DNA from: Rhabditophanes sp. KR3021
Lineage: Eukaryota; Nematoda; Chromadorea; Rhabditida; Alloionematidae
DNA: 64,000 bases
Direction: 5' to 3'
NCBI GenBank assembly: GCA_963281155.1
Contig: CAUJLY010000002.1
Location: 6,634,001 to 6,698,000 of the forward strand
This document shows positions 24,201 through 37,500 of this stretch, one piece after another. The first letter of the stretch is position 1, and the number at the start of each line of letters is the position of its first letter. A program made the position numbers and the translations under genes. The notes beneath the pieces are model-generated. The model had not been told where the DNA came from and did not search any database. It saw only the letters and a program-made list of their open reading frames with translations.

Positions 24201-25341
24201 TGATAAGAAACAAATGGATTATCCCAATGGGGTATGGGATCGAGCGTCAGTTCACTTTGTCTTTGCTAGGAGATATGGATTTTACTTGTTTCAGGGTAAG
24301 TATAATCAGAATATAATTAACGTACTGATGTCTATTTTAAGGTTATTTTCCAAGTTCCCTAACGACTATCTCGTCCTGGGTTGGATTTTTCTTTGATGTC
24401 AGGTATGTACAATGGCTGATTTAATGTTCCCAATGAAGAACTATTCTCTAAAAGCTTTCTAACGGTTCCATAATTAGTTAATATTGGATTAGAGAAATAA
24501 TGAGCATAAATCTCCATTGGGCCCATTAACTCAAACTTGAAAGAATTAATAATAAGCTTGTTAATTTTAGAAGTGTCTCAGCACGCATAACTCTTGGCGT
24601 GTCCTCGCTCCTAGCACTGACATTTAGCCTATCATCCCTCACAACATTGCCAAAAACGTCCATGATCAAAATGAACGATGTGTGGATGATATTCAACGTC
24701 ATCTTCATCTTCAGCACACTAGTCGAATTAGCTATTGTATGCCAATTAAATAGATGGGAAAGAGAAAAACAAATAGGCAATAAGGTTCTAGGACATTGGT
24801 TGAATCAGATCAAAAAAAATGTTAACAAATCAGATGCTGGTAATAATAATAATACTTCTCAATTATTAGTATCAGCTACTCCCCGAAATAGATGGGCAGC
24901 TGTAAATGATACTGTAAAGAAAACAACATTAAATGGTTCTTTACCAATCGAAAATCAAATTAGAATCACTGAAATTAATCATCCTAATGGAGCTTCCTCG
25001 GTGATAGCTAATAATGATCCAACTGCCATACAATCAAATAAAAATGCAGATTGTCCCTTCCTACAGAGGACAGGTTCTGAAATATTCCAAAAAGAAGATA
25101 AATCAAAGAAAAGGAAATGGTTTAATAGTTTAAAAAATTGGCTTAGGCTCAAAATGGAAATGCTATGCGAAAGAGATTATACTATCACATCAGTACAAGT
25201 CGATAGAGTGTCTATGCTTTTGTTTCCATTATCTTTTTTAACTTTTAATATAATGTGAGTTTGATTTAATTTGCTTTGATAATTTTGTTTGTTTTCAGAT
25301 ATTGGTCAGTGTATATTTCAAAGATGGATCGTCCATTATAA
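21228..25341 (+). CDS. Cys-loop ligand-gated ion channel subunit (ACC/LGC-46-like group), 575 aa
   Basis: Seven exons (21228-21626, 22879-22934, 22982-23082, 23912-24295, 24342-24402, 24571-25254, 25299-25341) add to exactly 576 codons. Introns 1 (1252 nt) and 3 (829 nt) are far longer than the rest. The product has a signal-anchor-like N-terminus (PLHYLGLILILFGCLEV), then the ligand-binding domain with KIWTPD, and the Cys-loop CRFSLQMFPFDTIHC (13 residues between the cysteines). TM2 reads SARITLGVSSLLALTFSLS, closest to the nematode acetylcholine-gated chloride and related amine channels (LGVSSLLALTF). A long TM3-TM4 loop rich in Asn, Lys and Ser precedes TM4 (LLFPLSFLTFNIIYW). SAR stands in place of the PAR motif typical of anion channels. 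It is a plasma-membrane receptor of neurons or muscle; the ligand is not predictable. Confidence 0.86.
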
Positions 25342-25356
25342 ATTATTTTAACCGGG

Positions 25357-25362
25357 AATAAA
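25357..25362 (+). promoter_or_regulatory. Candidate poly(A) signal of the channel gene
   Basis: AATAAA only 16 nt after the channel stop codon. Confidence 0.4.
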
Positions 25363-25854
25363 GTATCTATTTGATCAGATGATTGTTTTAATCTTTTTTG
25401 TTGTATTTTTGCCTTAAACAAATAATATTTTTATTAATTGGTTGTGTATGTAGATTGTACAATAAAATTATATATCTTTGAAATTATCTGCCACTTAAAT
25501 GTAGTTTCTTGAGTTCTTAATTAATTTTGCTATCTACATTCAACCCGATTTCATGCTAAAAAATGATCTTACTAACCAACTACCGTTAGATTTGATTTAT
25601 TTTGTCCACTTTCTTTTAAATTATTTCAAGTCAGTTACATCCACGTAACAATATTAAATACCAAGCCTAAAGAATATATTGTACAAAATATTGTTTGATA
25701 CGTACTTACAAATATCATTACAATGATTCTCTTAAGAAGGAAATTTATTTTTAGAGAACTTATTCATTGCTTTTTGAAATTGGAGCAAACAATGCCATGT
25801 TGCTAGTTCATTGAATTTCAAATTATATTAATCATTTTATTATAGAGTGTCAAA

Positions 25855-26652
25855 ATGTCTTCTTGCATCTTTCATCCTTCTAACACGGGATATGATTTCA
25901 ATGAAGTTAATTAACATTTAAAGACGAACCTCTCTCAACCGATAGATTATCATTACTCGGTTATGTAAATTATCTAAGGAATTGGTTCTTTCCTGACAAA
26001 GATCAAAGTAAGTTTCAGTAAACATGAACTTTTAACAGTTTTTTTTACAGTGGATTGGATTAAAACAAGCAAATTCCGCCTATGTGCATATTCAGATTAC
26101 TTCAAAAATACATTTTACGCCGAGCCAGATAAATGTTAGTTGATTGAATTGTGGCTATAATTAAATATGTCTTGCAGCTGAATTTCTGATCCAAAATATT
26201 GCAATTGAAAACTTCATAGTTTATTTGGAATACATCAACAATATGGACAGTTTTGTAATAACTCATGAAACTATTTCTCAGTTAGTCGAAGTACAAAAAG
26301 TTATAAATTGCCCCGATCTTGAAGTAAGTAAATAATACATATTTGATTACAATATTTTTAAGATTGAACTGAAAATGTACATACTGAGATCAGTTCAGAT
26401 GGCCAAATATTGCCATTCTTGCTTCAGATGACAGAACACCATTATTTGAAAGAACTCTGCCAAACTACACTTTTAGAAGTTAAAACACGTTTTCAGGTAC
26501 TCATATATTTTTGTTTTAGGAAGCAGAAGATGTCGTGCATTTGACAGTTTTTCTTTTGACACATTCAATTTATTATACTCTTCTGACTTTGTGATAACCC
26601 AAAATCAATATGATGTCTTTCTAAAAAACATTGACAACAATAAGATATAATT
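25855..26652 (+). pseudogene. BTB/BACK-domain-like gene, damaged
   Basis: Between 25927 and 26433 four coding pieces splice well over 38-46 nt introns. They read LSLLGYVNYLRNWFFPDKDQ, then DWIKTSKFRLCAYSDYFKNT with FYAEPDK, then SEFLIQNIAIENFIVYLEYI with NNMDSFVITHETISQLVEVQ, then IELKMYILRSVQMAKYCHSC. The pattern of a buried strand, 'YSDYF', a short-strand pair and helix 'ETISQLVEVQ' resembles a BTB fold. Further pieces (EHHYLKELCQTTLLEV; DTFNLLYSSDFVITQNQYDV) continue in other frames. The first exon hits a TAA before joining, and at least one further frame break follows. The evidence for homology is moderate and fold-level only. The breaks suggest a recent pseudogene, although an unusual splice form cannot be excluded. 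Confidence 0.42.
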
Positions 26653-26946
26653 ATGTGCTAAATTGGATATGTTGTGATATGTGTTTTATAACTTCTTTTA
26701 TTAAACGACTTTATTAATCTAAAGCAACGATTCATATAAATAAACAATTATTAGTGAAAATTCATCTTTTCTTTTTTACAATCCAAATATTTAAAGTAAA
26801 GAAAAACCATACATAAATAATATATACCTCCAGACAAAATTGCCCATCTTCAAATGCTAACTAATTTGGGTGTAATTAAAACTGCTGATACCCGTTGCAG
26901 AGAAATTTCATGATACATAATATATAAGAATATTGAAAATGCCAAA

Positions 26947-28597
26947 TTACGAAAGAGTACTTTCATTGGTACAGGTTGAAGACCCACTTATTAACCTTTG
27001 TGTAGACAAGACAGTCTCGCATGTCATTCCTTTCGAAGTTAAATCAAAGGTATCTTCAGAATTTTCGATAACTATTTTGATTAATTCTGAAGTTGCTTTT
27101 TTATTTAGTTTGCCAAGTAAGGGATGGACATTTTCATGGTGACTTTCTCTGATTTTGTCATAGTACATGGAATAATTTTTGGTGCCATATCCATTTGTGC
27201 ACAATTTTTGTGATTCTAGGTTGAAGCAGGTGAATAAGGAAGAAGAGGAAAAGAATTTGCGAAAGGCATTTCTAAACTTCTTCGACATATGATTATACAA
27301 AATCGGATTAATAGCACAATTCATAAAAATCATTGTCTTTGCAAAAAATATAAACCATTCGGGAGACCACTTTTCAGAGCTGAATGAATTGTACATGACC
27401 ATTGCCCTGTAAGGCAACCAACAAACGGCAAAAACTAACACAACCAACGCCAGCATCTTGATAACCTAAATTGTTTCATAATAAATAACTTTCAATAAAA
27501 CACCAACTTACTTGGTTAGATTTTCCACCTGAATGCTTGCAACTAGTTACCGGTTCCTCAGTACTCAAAGGAGCAACCACCAACTTTTTAATTAAATCTG
27601 TTGATCCCGTACTTTTCTTTTTTTCTTTGTTAACAACTGAAGATTTAATTATACTAGTCTTAACAAAGGACGTCTTGATTGAATTTTGTGACAAGGTGAA
27701 GGCGATCTTTCCGTAAATGATAAAATACAACAGCATCGGCAAGACATAGAAGCCAAAGAAATCGCCTAGAAACATTACTTTATACATCCAATTGTCACGA
27801 GCCAGGGAAAATGAGCAGGTTACGCCGACGACATCAGTTTGAATTGATGCTAAGTAGAGCCATGGTGAATTGTAAACAATACAAAACAACCAAATTCCTA
27901 AGATGATATGTTTGGCTCTTTTGACTGTACATATGTATCGGGCTCTGATTGGATGGCATATTCCGATGTATCTTTCAATGGTGAAAGCGGCAATTGACAG
28001 TGAAGAGGTATTAATGGCCAGAAATGGTAAATACGTGGATAGAGAACATCCTATGCTTCCGAAGATGAAATTGTCCGTATGGATGTAGGAGAGTTCTGTT
28101 GGGGCTGTGCACAGGAAAAAGAGACAATCAGAAATTGCCAAGGAACAAAGGTAACAATTAGTTGGAGTAATCTGAAAAAGATATTGCTTTCATTAATTAG
28201 ACTAAATTTAACTTACCATGCCCTGAACCTTAAAAACAACCGCTATAACCAGCAAATTTCCAATCACTCCAATGATACTCAAAAGCGAAAAAACCATCGT
28301 CATCAACAAACGAATTGGCATCGGAGCCAAACTATCATCTCCCATCATTTCCTGCTGCAAAGCATCCTCAATATAACCAGCATTCATCTTCGTCAACTCC
28401 TGAAAGTAACTAATGGCAGAAGTAGTCAATTCAGCTTCTCCTGCCTTGATAATCTCAAGAAAGTTAATTTTGCTTCCAAAGCATTCCTCCCGATTCAATA
28501 AGTCACCTATAGTAATGTTCGAAGGAAAATCATACAAAGCTGGACATAAATTGTGAATTGCCGTAATGGCTGAAACATTTGCCATAACTAAAAACAT
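26947..28597 (-). CDS. TRH-receptor-like neuropeptide GPCR, 519 aa
   Basis: Three exons (28217-28597, 27512-28171, 26947-27465; introns of 45 and 46 nt) give 519 aa. An extracellular tail of about 100 residues precedes TM1 (FSLLSIIGVIGNLLVIAVVF with the conserved GN). TM2 has NCYLCSLAISDCLFF, and TM3 ends in ERYIGICHPIRARYICTVKR, very like TRH receptors. TM5 has a Pro (YVLPMLLYFIIYG), TM6 has FAVCWLPYR and TM7 has NCAINPILYNHMSKKFRNAF. The Cys pair of extracellular loops 1 and 2 is present. A Ser/Lys-rich loop 3 and a Ser/Thr-rich tail offer phosphorylation sites. The nematode TRH receptor regulates growth, but the exact orthologue is not proven here. The start could also be the ATG at 28585; an acceptor-like TTTTTAG lies between the two ATGs. 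Confidence 0.88.
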
Positions 28598-31500
28598 TCA
28601 AAATTATATTTTCAATCAAAACAAAAGTTAATAATCTCGTTAAAAGGGAATGTGAATAAAATAAACAAATAACTGTTAAAAATAATTTCTTTAAATACCT
28701 CACAATAAATTTGATCATAACAAGTTTGAAGACCGGGAAGGTTCAATCATATCCTAAGATGCGAAAAAACAAAGTGTGGGATCTTTAAAATGTATTAATA
28801 CCCCAAAACAAGTGAGCTTATGTGATAGTGTGGTAGTGACTGTTATAGAATAATTTATAAATAGAGTGTGTATTGGTGATTATTGGTTCAGTTTTAGACT
28901 GGTTTAAGAAGTTTGAGGAAAAAGGTAAAAAAGAGATGAGATGGGTGTGGATTAGGTAGATGATGTTGGGAGTGTTTTTAGTTTTGTCTGTTTATAAATA
29001 ATTGGAAACTAGTATAATAAATTATCAGGTAATTGTATTTATTTATGTTGTTGAAGATAATCAAATTTTTTGATTGTTACCAATTTGTGAGTATCGTCTA
29101 TTTAATGAGGCTATATTGTGCTCAATCAAGAATGAATGAGTATAAGTAACAAGTTGTGGAAGATGATAGATTTGCATTTTGATGGTTATAAAACTGTTGG
29201 AAAGGATAAGTCATTTATAAGATTTTGTTTCTTGTGGTGACACAATAATGATGAAGGGATATTTAACAGAACCTCGAGGCTGTAATTGATATACTCTATC
29301 CATTATCTGAAGTGTAAACAAATTTGTACAAAAAGTAAATGGAAAAAATAGCGATATAGCAAATTAGAATATGAATATGTTTATTAGTATCAATGGATAC
29401 GAATTTTTTCGAATATCAAGCGGAAGTTAAATTAAAATGTAGTAAATGATAATCATATTCATTGACATGGATAAAATATATAGTAGCTGTAACAACTTAA
29501 CTGCTATTTATTATTTTTTGCCATGAATATTTATTTTAACACTCAAAAAACAATAAGTGACATCACAATTTGTGTCTTTATTAATAATAATATGTGAGTT
29601 TATTTATTTTTTTGTATAGTCAAAAAACAAGTAAATAAATAAGAGTGACTGTTCATGCAATACAGATTACATTATCAGGAAAAGATCTTCCTGATAAAAG
29701 AATTCTTGTGAAAACATTTACAAAAATAAATAGGGGTTGTTTTTATAAGCGTGATTGATATACATATTATTAATTGTTGTAACAAAAACAAAAAAAATCA
29801 AGACCTGTTTATGATTTATTAGCCACAAAAAAGCCTATTAAACGCATATTAATACTTATGTTGAAAATGTAATATATATAAATGGGACAATAAAAAGGAC
29901 ACCTAAGCAAACTATTAATAAATTTTAATAATATAATTTTATAATATTTGCGATGTGATGCTACAACCTTTTGTTGGACAAAGTATGCATTAAAAGGTTT
30001 GATCACCAATTATATTAGTATATTTTTACTATCTTTTTAACTACCAAAATATAAATGGATATGTTTTGAACGAAAGCAACAAATTAAGCTGAAATTAATA
30101 GCAGATAAAGGTACCAGTTCTTATTGATGCTAATAATGTTTTTGTGTAATAAAATTCATCAGAACCGCACACACAAACTTCACAGCCTACAATTCATTGA
30201 AATTTTTTAGTCTCTCAAATGAGACTCATTTTTATTTGTTTTTCCCAGATAAAACTTTAATTTTTGTAGGGTTAAAATCACTATTTTAAGAAAATGACAT
30301 TGATACCTTGGAAACTTCGACCAAAAAAATAAGTTTCCCTTAAAGTAAACAAGGAACAACTTTTTTGGAGGAACAAATTAGGCCAAAATGTTCTCGAAAT
30401 AATATTAACAAAAGTTCATAAATTAGTGTATAATAAATAAAGTGTGTAGCCCTTTTTGTGAAGATGAATATTAATAAATAGGACTCATTTTTGATAAAAA
30501 GACGTGAGTCACAAGAATTTCATCTCCACCAAGTTACAGCCACCTCTATTTAATTAGGAAACGTGTGATGGAAAGCGATACACAACTTTGTACCGTTCCT
30601 CTCCGAAAGTTATAAAAAATGTGTACTTTAAGTAATGTAAAAAGAAAGAAGAAGATTAGTTTGGGTAAGTATCATAAACAGTACGACAAAACAGATGTTT
30701 AGGTTGGAGTAACAAATAAAATAATTGGTAACCTTTGTCAAAGAATTTTTTATCTTGTTAAATGTGATAAATTCGCCCACAACATTAAATAACTTTCTCT
30801 TGTAAAATGATCCTGACAGTTTTAGATTTGACATTAATTCCATAACTTGTACAATAATAGAAATATTAAGGATCAATTGACAGCAAATATTTTGAGCAAT
30901 ATTCTCTTTTTGCAACATCTTAAAGGCCTCATCATCAGCAATATTTACAAAAGAAACATTTTTTGCAAAAGATTCTTGGATAAGTAAACTTAAAGGTTGC
31001 AGGACCTTAGAAAGACCCCTAAAAACTATCGAAATGAAACGAAATTGTGCTCGATGTCAGTTACTCGTAATAACTTTCAGATTAGAAAATGACACATTTA
31101 ATCAAATTAACCACTCACTAAAAAATGTCTATTTGAAAGAGCTCAAATAAATCTCAATCAAAGTGTCCAACTAATAATAAACTTTAAAACACAACCTATC
31201 TCTCTATATCTCTACAAAATTCGGTACAACGAAGAAAGGGTTTACAGAAAATGAAACCCTCCAACAGAGATATCTAATCCTATGACATTACACCTTGTAA
31301 TCTTTCGGGTAAATTGTTTATCTATGACCCCCTATCTTCTTCGCTTACTCCAACCAAAAAAAAGACACACGTACACAAATGATATATTGTTGCCTATATC
31401 TTTTGTGACAAAACAATTCTAAAACAAACACCTTGACATTGACATTAACCTTATTTTGCCACAAGACAAATATATCAAATACATATTAAATGCTTTTAAA

Positions 31501-34500
31501 TATTTGCAAAATAAAAATACTCAACTATTTTAGAAACATTTAAGGCAACATCACATTCTTTTTAGCAAGCTTTTGTTTTTGTTGCAATGAAATATGCTTT
31601 GCTTCATTTTTGTTTTAAGTGAAGTGTTTGTTTTAAGTATGCTAATCATACAAAAAAGGACTGTAATCGAGAGGGGGGAGGTTGTTGTTGGTGAATGTTT
31701 GATATTTGTGCTTAGTGACCTTGATTTAATGTCCAAGTTATTTATATTTGAACAAAATTAATATTTTATGAAATCTATCAAAATACTTTGAATAAAGTAT
31801 ATTTGTGTGAGTAAATAACCATCCTGAAGACTACGCCAAAGTATAAATAGTTTTAAGTTTATCTTCCAAAAAACAAGTATCCATTTATAAATAGATAATA
31901 TTTAGATAAATTCATGTGTCTTTTAATAAGGAGGAATCAAAACAAAGTGGCGTGTGTAGCAACAAATGACGGGTAGATGAGTGTCCTACCAAATGATTGG
32001 ATGGCAACATTTCAAATGAAGCAACATTTTCTTAGGAATAACAACTAAATTAAGATATGTAAATGAATAAGTTGATAAAATTGTAATCAAAATATAGGAA
32101 ATACAAAAAATAAGAATTTAGATATAAAAAAGTTTATTTATATACGTGAAAGCTAAAAACAAACGTGATTTACAGGTAGTGATGGCCACTAATAGTGGTG
32201 GCACTTATCAAACTGATCATCTCAAGTAGTTTTCATTTAATTAAACCGGATAAGAGTAGAATGTCTCATTTTTATAAAAACATTTGTCTTTATTTGTTGT
32301 TGTTGGTTCTTATCAAATTAAGTCAAAACACGATATGTAATTAAAGTGAAGTTCAAATATTGTTATAAATGTGTGTATACAAATATAGTTTAGTGGCTTA
32401 TACCCTTCAAAATAAAAAATAACAAATGGCATTATTAGGAGATTTTGGTACAATAATAAATATGTGTGTAGATGGTATATAATATTTACTCCAATTTTCA
32501 ACTCTATTTTGAGTTATTTTCGGAAAGCTAGACAATAGAAAAGAAAATGAAACGCTCATTAAAAAAATATAAGCTAACAAAAGGAAGGAAAGATTTTGGG
32601 AGGAAATGTTGTTTTATTAAACGTTCGGGTCTTTTTTACAGACAAAATAAAATTGAGTGAAGTCAAAAGTTGGCTATTTTAATCAAATCAATTCTAAAAG
32701 TTTTCCTTACCTTAAATTATACTTAGGTACACAAAAAGTGAAATAACGCAGAACAATCAAAGCTAACAATTGCTTCAAATTAATTCCACCTATTCAAAGT
32801 TCATTCAATTGTATGAAGATTGTCGAAGAACAATACAAACATGTGTGTTATGAGATGGCTCTTTTGTAATTTTTTGTAGACATTTCTTGGGGATAAAAAT
32901 TCATTTAATAAATGTGTTATGATTTGACACGTCTAGAATACTAAGCTCCTTCCTCGTTTTAAATTTAGCAAGGAATAAGAATGATGTGGAATTAAAAAAA
33001 TTGTGAAGATCGGGTCAAAATAATCTTTCATTAATGTGTAATATTTAAAGCAAATAAGTTCAGTCAGAGATGCTTAACTGAAACAGATTAAATTACAATC
33101 ATCAAAATTCTTTGAACATCACAAGACAAAGAGTAACAAAAACACTACTTAAAATTACTTCAAACAGAGTTACATAATTTGAGGCAATTTTGTGGGCAAC
33201 TATTTTAAAGTTAAAAAATAATTAATTTCTCCGTACCCTCTAAACACGCAATCGCGAAGGTGTTAAACATTTTTTAGTGAATATCAAACAATGCATTTAT
33301 ACATTTGTTCCATGTGACAACCCTACGCCGGACAAGACAAAAGATTCTATAAGATTTCAAATCTAATATTACATAGAAAGAACCTCTTCATTGATATTCA
33401 TGAAATTCATTAACTCCCTTATTTTGAGATAAAAAAGTTTTGTCGGTTATAGACTTTACTTTTGGTGATACTAAATAAAACATTATTGGAATATACAGTA
33501 GAGGTTTAATTTACTTCCGTTTTGGTTTGGTAAAAACGGTAATAATATTACTATAAAAAGCTCCTTTTTAATTGTGGAAAGAACATCTAAAGAGTTAAGA
33601 GGATAATCAAAAATAACTAAACTTCCTCAATAACAGACCACTTTTGGAGTGTGGAGGAAACTTTTTTACGTCTATCCAAAATGAAACATTACATAAAAGA
33701 AACTCATACCAAATAAAAAAAATTAAATATTTTAAAAAGCTAAAATGATATGGATGGTACCGAAATATGATAGACTATAAAGGAATGTTCGTTGGCGTAA
33801 TTTTTATTTTGCCATCAAAATGGAGATACTTTCTTAAATTTTTAGTTTTTATAGGGAAGATATATTAATCGGAGACTGTTTTAATGTTTTGGCAAAATGC
33901 TATGACGTACTTCCTTTTCGTTGGTAGGAAATCAGTGTTAGTGGAAACCTTTCTAGGGACTTTGATTGTTTTAGGTAAATCCATTAAATAAAATCAGTTT
34001 TCGGATCATTTGTTTGTTTAATAAATAATGTCTAGGCACTTAATGATGAGGAGTCGCTTTTTGATAAGGTACCAAAAAACACTTGCTTTGCAAAGCTTTT
34101 AATGAAGTCAAATTTGGTTGTAATAAAGTGCTTAGCAAAAACCATTTTGACATAACTCAAATCTACATATCTTTTGTAGATAAACAAAAAACAAGATTAG
34201 GTAAGGTTGATTCAAAATCCATTTAAATTTGCTATTAATAATACATTTTTTTGATTGCTTAAAAAATCACGGAATCCAAAGCAAACAATACACACCTTCG
34301 AAAAAAATGAAAAGGAAATGACATTTATTTTTTGATATTTGTTTGTCTATATAACATTTGATTTAGATATACATCAATTTTAATTCTGTAATAGTATATG
34401 TTTATAATCAAATTTATATAGTTTGTGCTTGTATAGGGTAAATGATTATTTGGGTGAAATTGGATAAACTTACCAGATAATGGCACACAATCTTTAGTGT

Positions 34501-37500
34501 TAACGAAAAAGTACGTTTTACAAACAGTTGGCTATTTGTTTTAGAATGGTTGACTTAATTTGATGTAATTTTTCTTTATTAGATCAAGGCAAATATATAG
34601 GAACAGCAAAAGCTATTTTAACTAAACAGATGCCCCAAAATAAGTGAATTGTTATAAATAAATGTTTAGTCGTTACTTTTTATGTACTTTTCAGGGTGAT
34701 GATCAAATAATATAAAGGCAAATAGCTATACTATATATATTTGTAATTAATAAAAAAGAAAGAGTTATGGGAAGTATCAAATTTTGCAACGTTTTAATGT
34801 GTTTTTTAAAGTAGACAAGGAATCAAAAGTTTGTTCTTAGAATAAACGGTCTTATCCTCTTGTAATACAGGAAATGAGGGGTGATTGAAAAAGATATTCT
34901 AAAATAATCTTATTTTGATAATGGCACATAAATACTGTTTTGACAAAAATAAAATCAGCCTAGGCCTAAATATACAAACTTCTTACTTTACATAAACACA
35001 ACCACAACATCTTATGTACCTAAGTGTGAGCATATATAGACTTTCCTAATTTGCCCCCAATCGGAAATAAAAAGTGCAAAATTATAGCTTATCTAAAGTA
35101 CCGCACCCTGTAATTTAAATCAAAGTGTCACAATAAATATAATACACTTTTATGGTCCGTTAAATTGATTAATAACAACACGATAAAACATTAATTGAAT
35201 TGGATAGGATTTATTTTTGTAAGCTGTTTTACGATAAGCTTTTAGAGATAGTAAAAAGGTGTCAGGAATAGGATGCAAATCAAAAATATTTAGGATGAAT
35301 TTGTTTTCGAAAAACAAAAATCAACCGCAGCGACCAAACCATTAAAGGCACATTTTTGCCTGTAATCAGGTAAAATAACATTCAATTAAATTGTTGGATG
35401 TTATTTTGATGATGGAAATGTTAGCACAGCGGGCTCCGTTAAATGAAATTTATTTTTTGGTCGTAGCATGGAAATAAATTCTCATATAAATGACACAAAT
35501 AAATTGTGGATGTTCAAAGAGAGTTCAGATTCTTTTTTCCTGTCAAATTTATATTTGGATGAAGGGCCAAAAATCTAAATTCTTAGTGGATTGACAAGTT
35601 GTTGATAATTGGAATGTTTATAATAATTCACATATGGGGTGCAAATGATGTTAAAAATAGTTATTTAAAAAGGAGTTAAATTAAACAGTGCATTAGAACA
35701 TTCATTATAAGTTTTAGAACAACATTTTGTTTAATTTATTAAAAGACATATCGAGAAACAAACAAAAAGACCTAATCCACAAAAAAATACATGTAAAGTA
35801 GGCTACTACCCTTTAAAAGGTCTTTCCAAACAAACTTTTGTTATTACGATATTATGGTAATTAAGGTCCAAAATAAATGTTATGTGATACCATGCATATT
35901 AAGCAGTCAAAAATTCGAAATACGTTGTATTAGTGGCATGCAATAAATTATATGAAAATTCAAGCTTACCACGGTTAAAAACATTGAAGATTGACAGAAG
36001 CATAGTTTTATTAATATTGATGATGCTTTAAGGACAGAAGGACTTATAATACTATACACGTTTGTGATTGTTTTAAAGGATCCTATCAAAGAACCCCTTT
36101 GAGGGCAAGATGATTATTTAAAAGTCAAGTAGAATACTTTTTATCTTTTTGTGTTGTTGATGACGATTTTTACTTGTTGACTATTTAATCTTAAAGCAAA
36201 TGATATTATATGAATGTAATATTAAAATTTAGAATGAATTAAAAATTACAAATTGTTAAATGTGAAAATGTTTCGGAAAGTTATATTTTTTTCATGGGCA
36301 AAAACAAACTTTATAGACGAACTCGAGTTAATAACTTTCAGAAATCGGGTCTTAAAAAAGAAATTGTTTTGAATAGTTTTTATTATTATTTTGTAGTAAA
36401 AATTTGCTAATGCAAAGATATATCAAAAATAACGAGAAGCTTCAAATAATATTAGGAAGAGGCGTCTTTATGACATTTCGGAAAAATATATAACCTTAAC
36501 AAGTTAATTTGATGAAGACTTGTTAACAAACAAAATCAACTTTTTGCCTTCTTTTTATAAAGTTATAATTAAACTTTTTATGACATAAAAGGATGCAATT
36601 CTCACTCTAGATAAAGTACAAGTGATGATTTTTTAGAAAAAGGAAGTTGAAGTATATAAAGAAGCACGTGTAGTTGTGTGTGTCCACAATTATTAATAAA
36701 ATCCTTTGAAAGCTGATGAAGCACCACCTGGTTAGCTCATCATTTTAACTAAATAGTCTCCACTTATCAATAAAGAATCGTATATTATTAGAGGTATATT
36801 GGGACAAGTTGGTGTAGTGATAATTACGTAATGCTACAGACAAAAGTCAACATTGGAATGTTTCTAAATTTACAATCTAATAATAAACAAGGATAATTCT
36901 TGTATCTTGGAAGATTTTAAAATAGACTGACTCAAATAAATTTCAAAATAAGTAGTTATCTTTAGAGGTAAATAGCCAATTGATATAGGTTATTCAAAAT
37001 ATTTAATCAGATACATACTTTTATTGTTGTAATAATAATGTGCTTAAGGTATCAGACAAGGTTAAGAGTATAATTATGAGCAGTTAGGGAACATTTGCGT
37101 TAACATTTAAACTAATTCATACAAAGTTCCTTAGAGCTGTGATAAAATTAAACTTTTCTTCCTACCAAATGACTTTTCTAATTGAAGAAAATGACAGTTT
37201 TTTAAGTAATTTTTATGATATAATTGAAAGAAGAGGCATGAGGTAAAAGGCAAAACAAATAATAATAATATTTTTATGTCCAATGAATCGAAAGATTCCT
37301 TTATGACGGTATTTAATTAATTCACCCCAAAAAATGACTAGGTCATATTATCCTGAGTGTTATGGTATCTTTAAAAAATGCACTTAAATGAGCACAACAA
37401 TAATACAAGGAATTTGTAAAAAACTTATATATCGTTTCCTTAATAACCTAAACACTTTTTGCTTTATACACACACCCGAAAATGAGCATAAATAATATTT

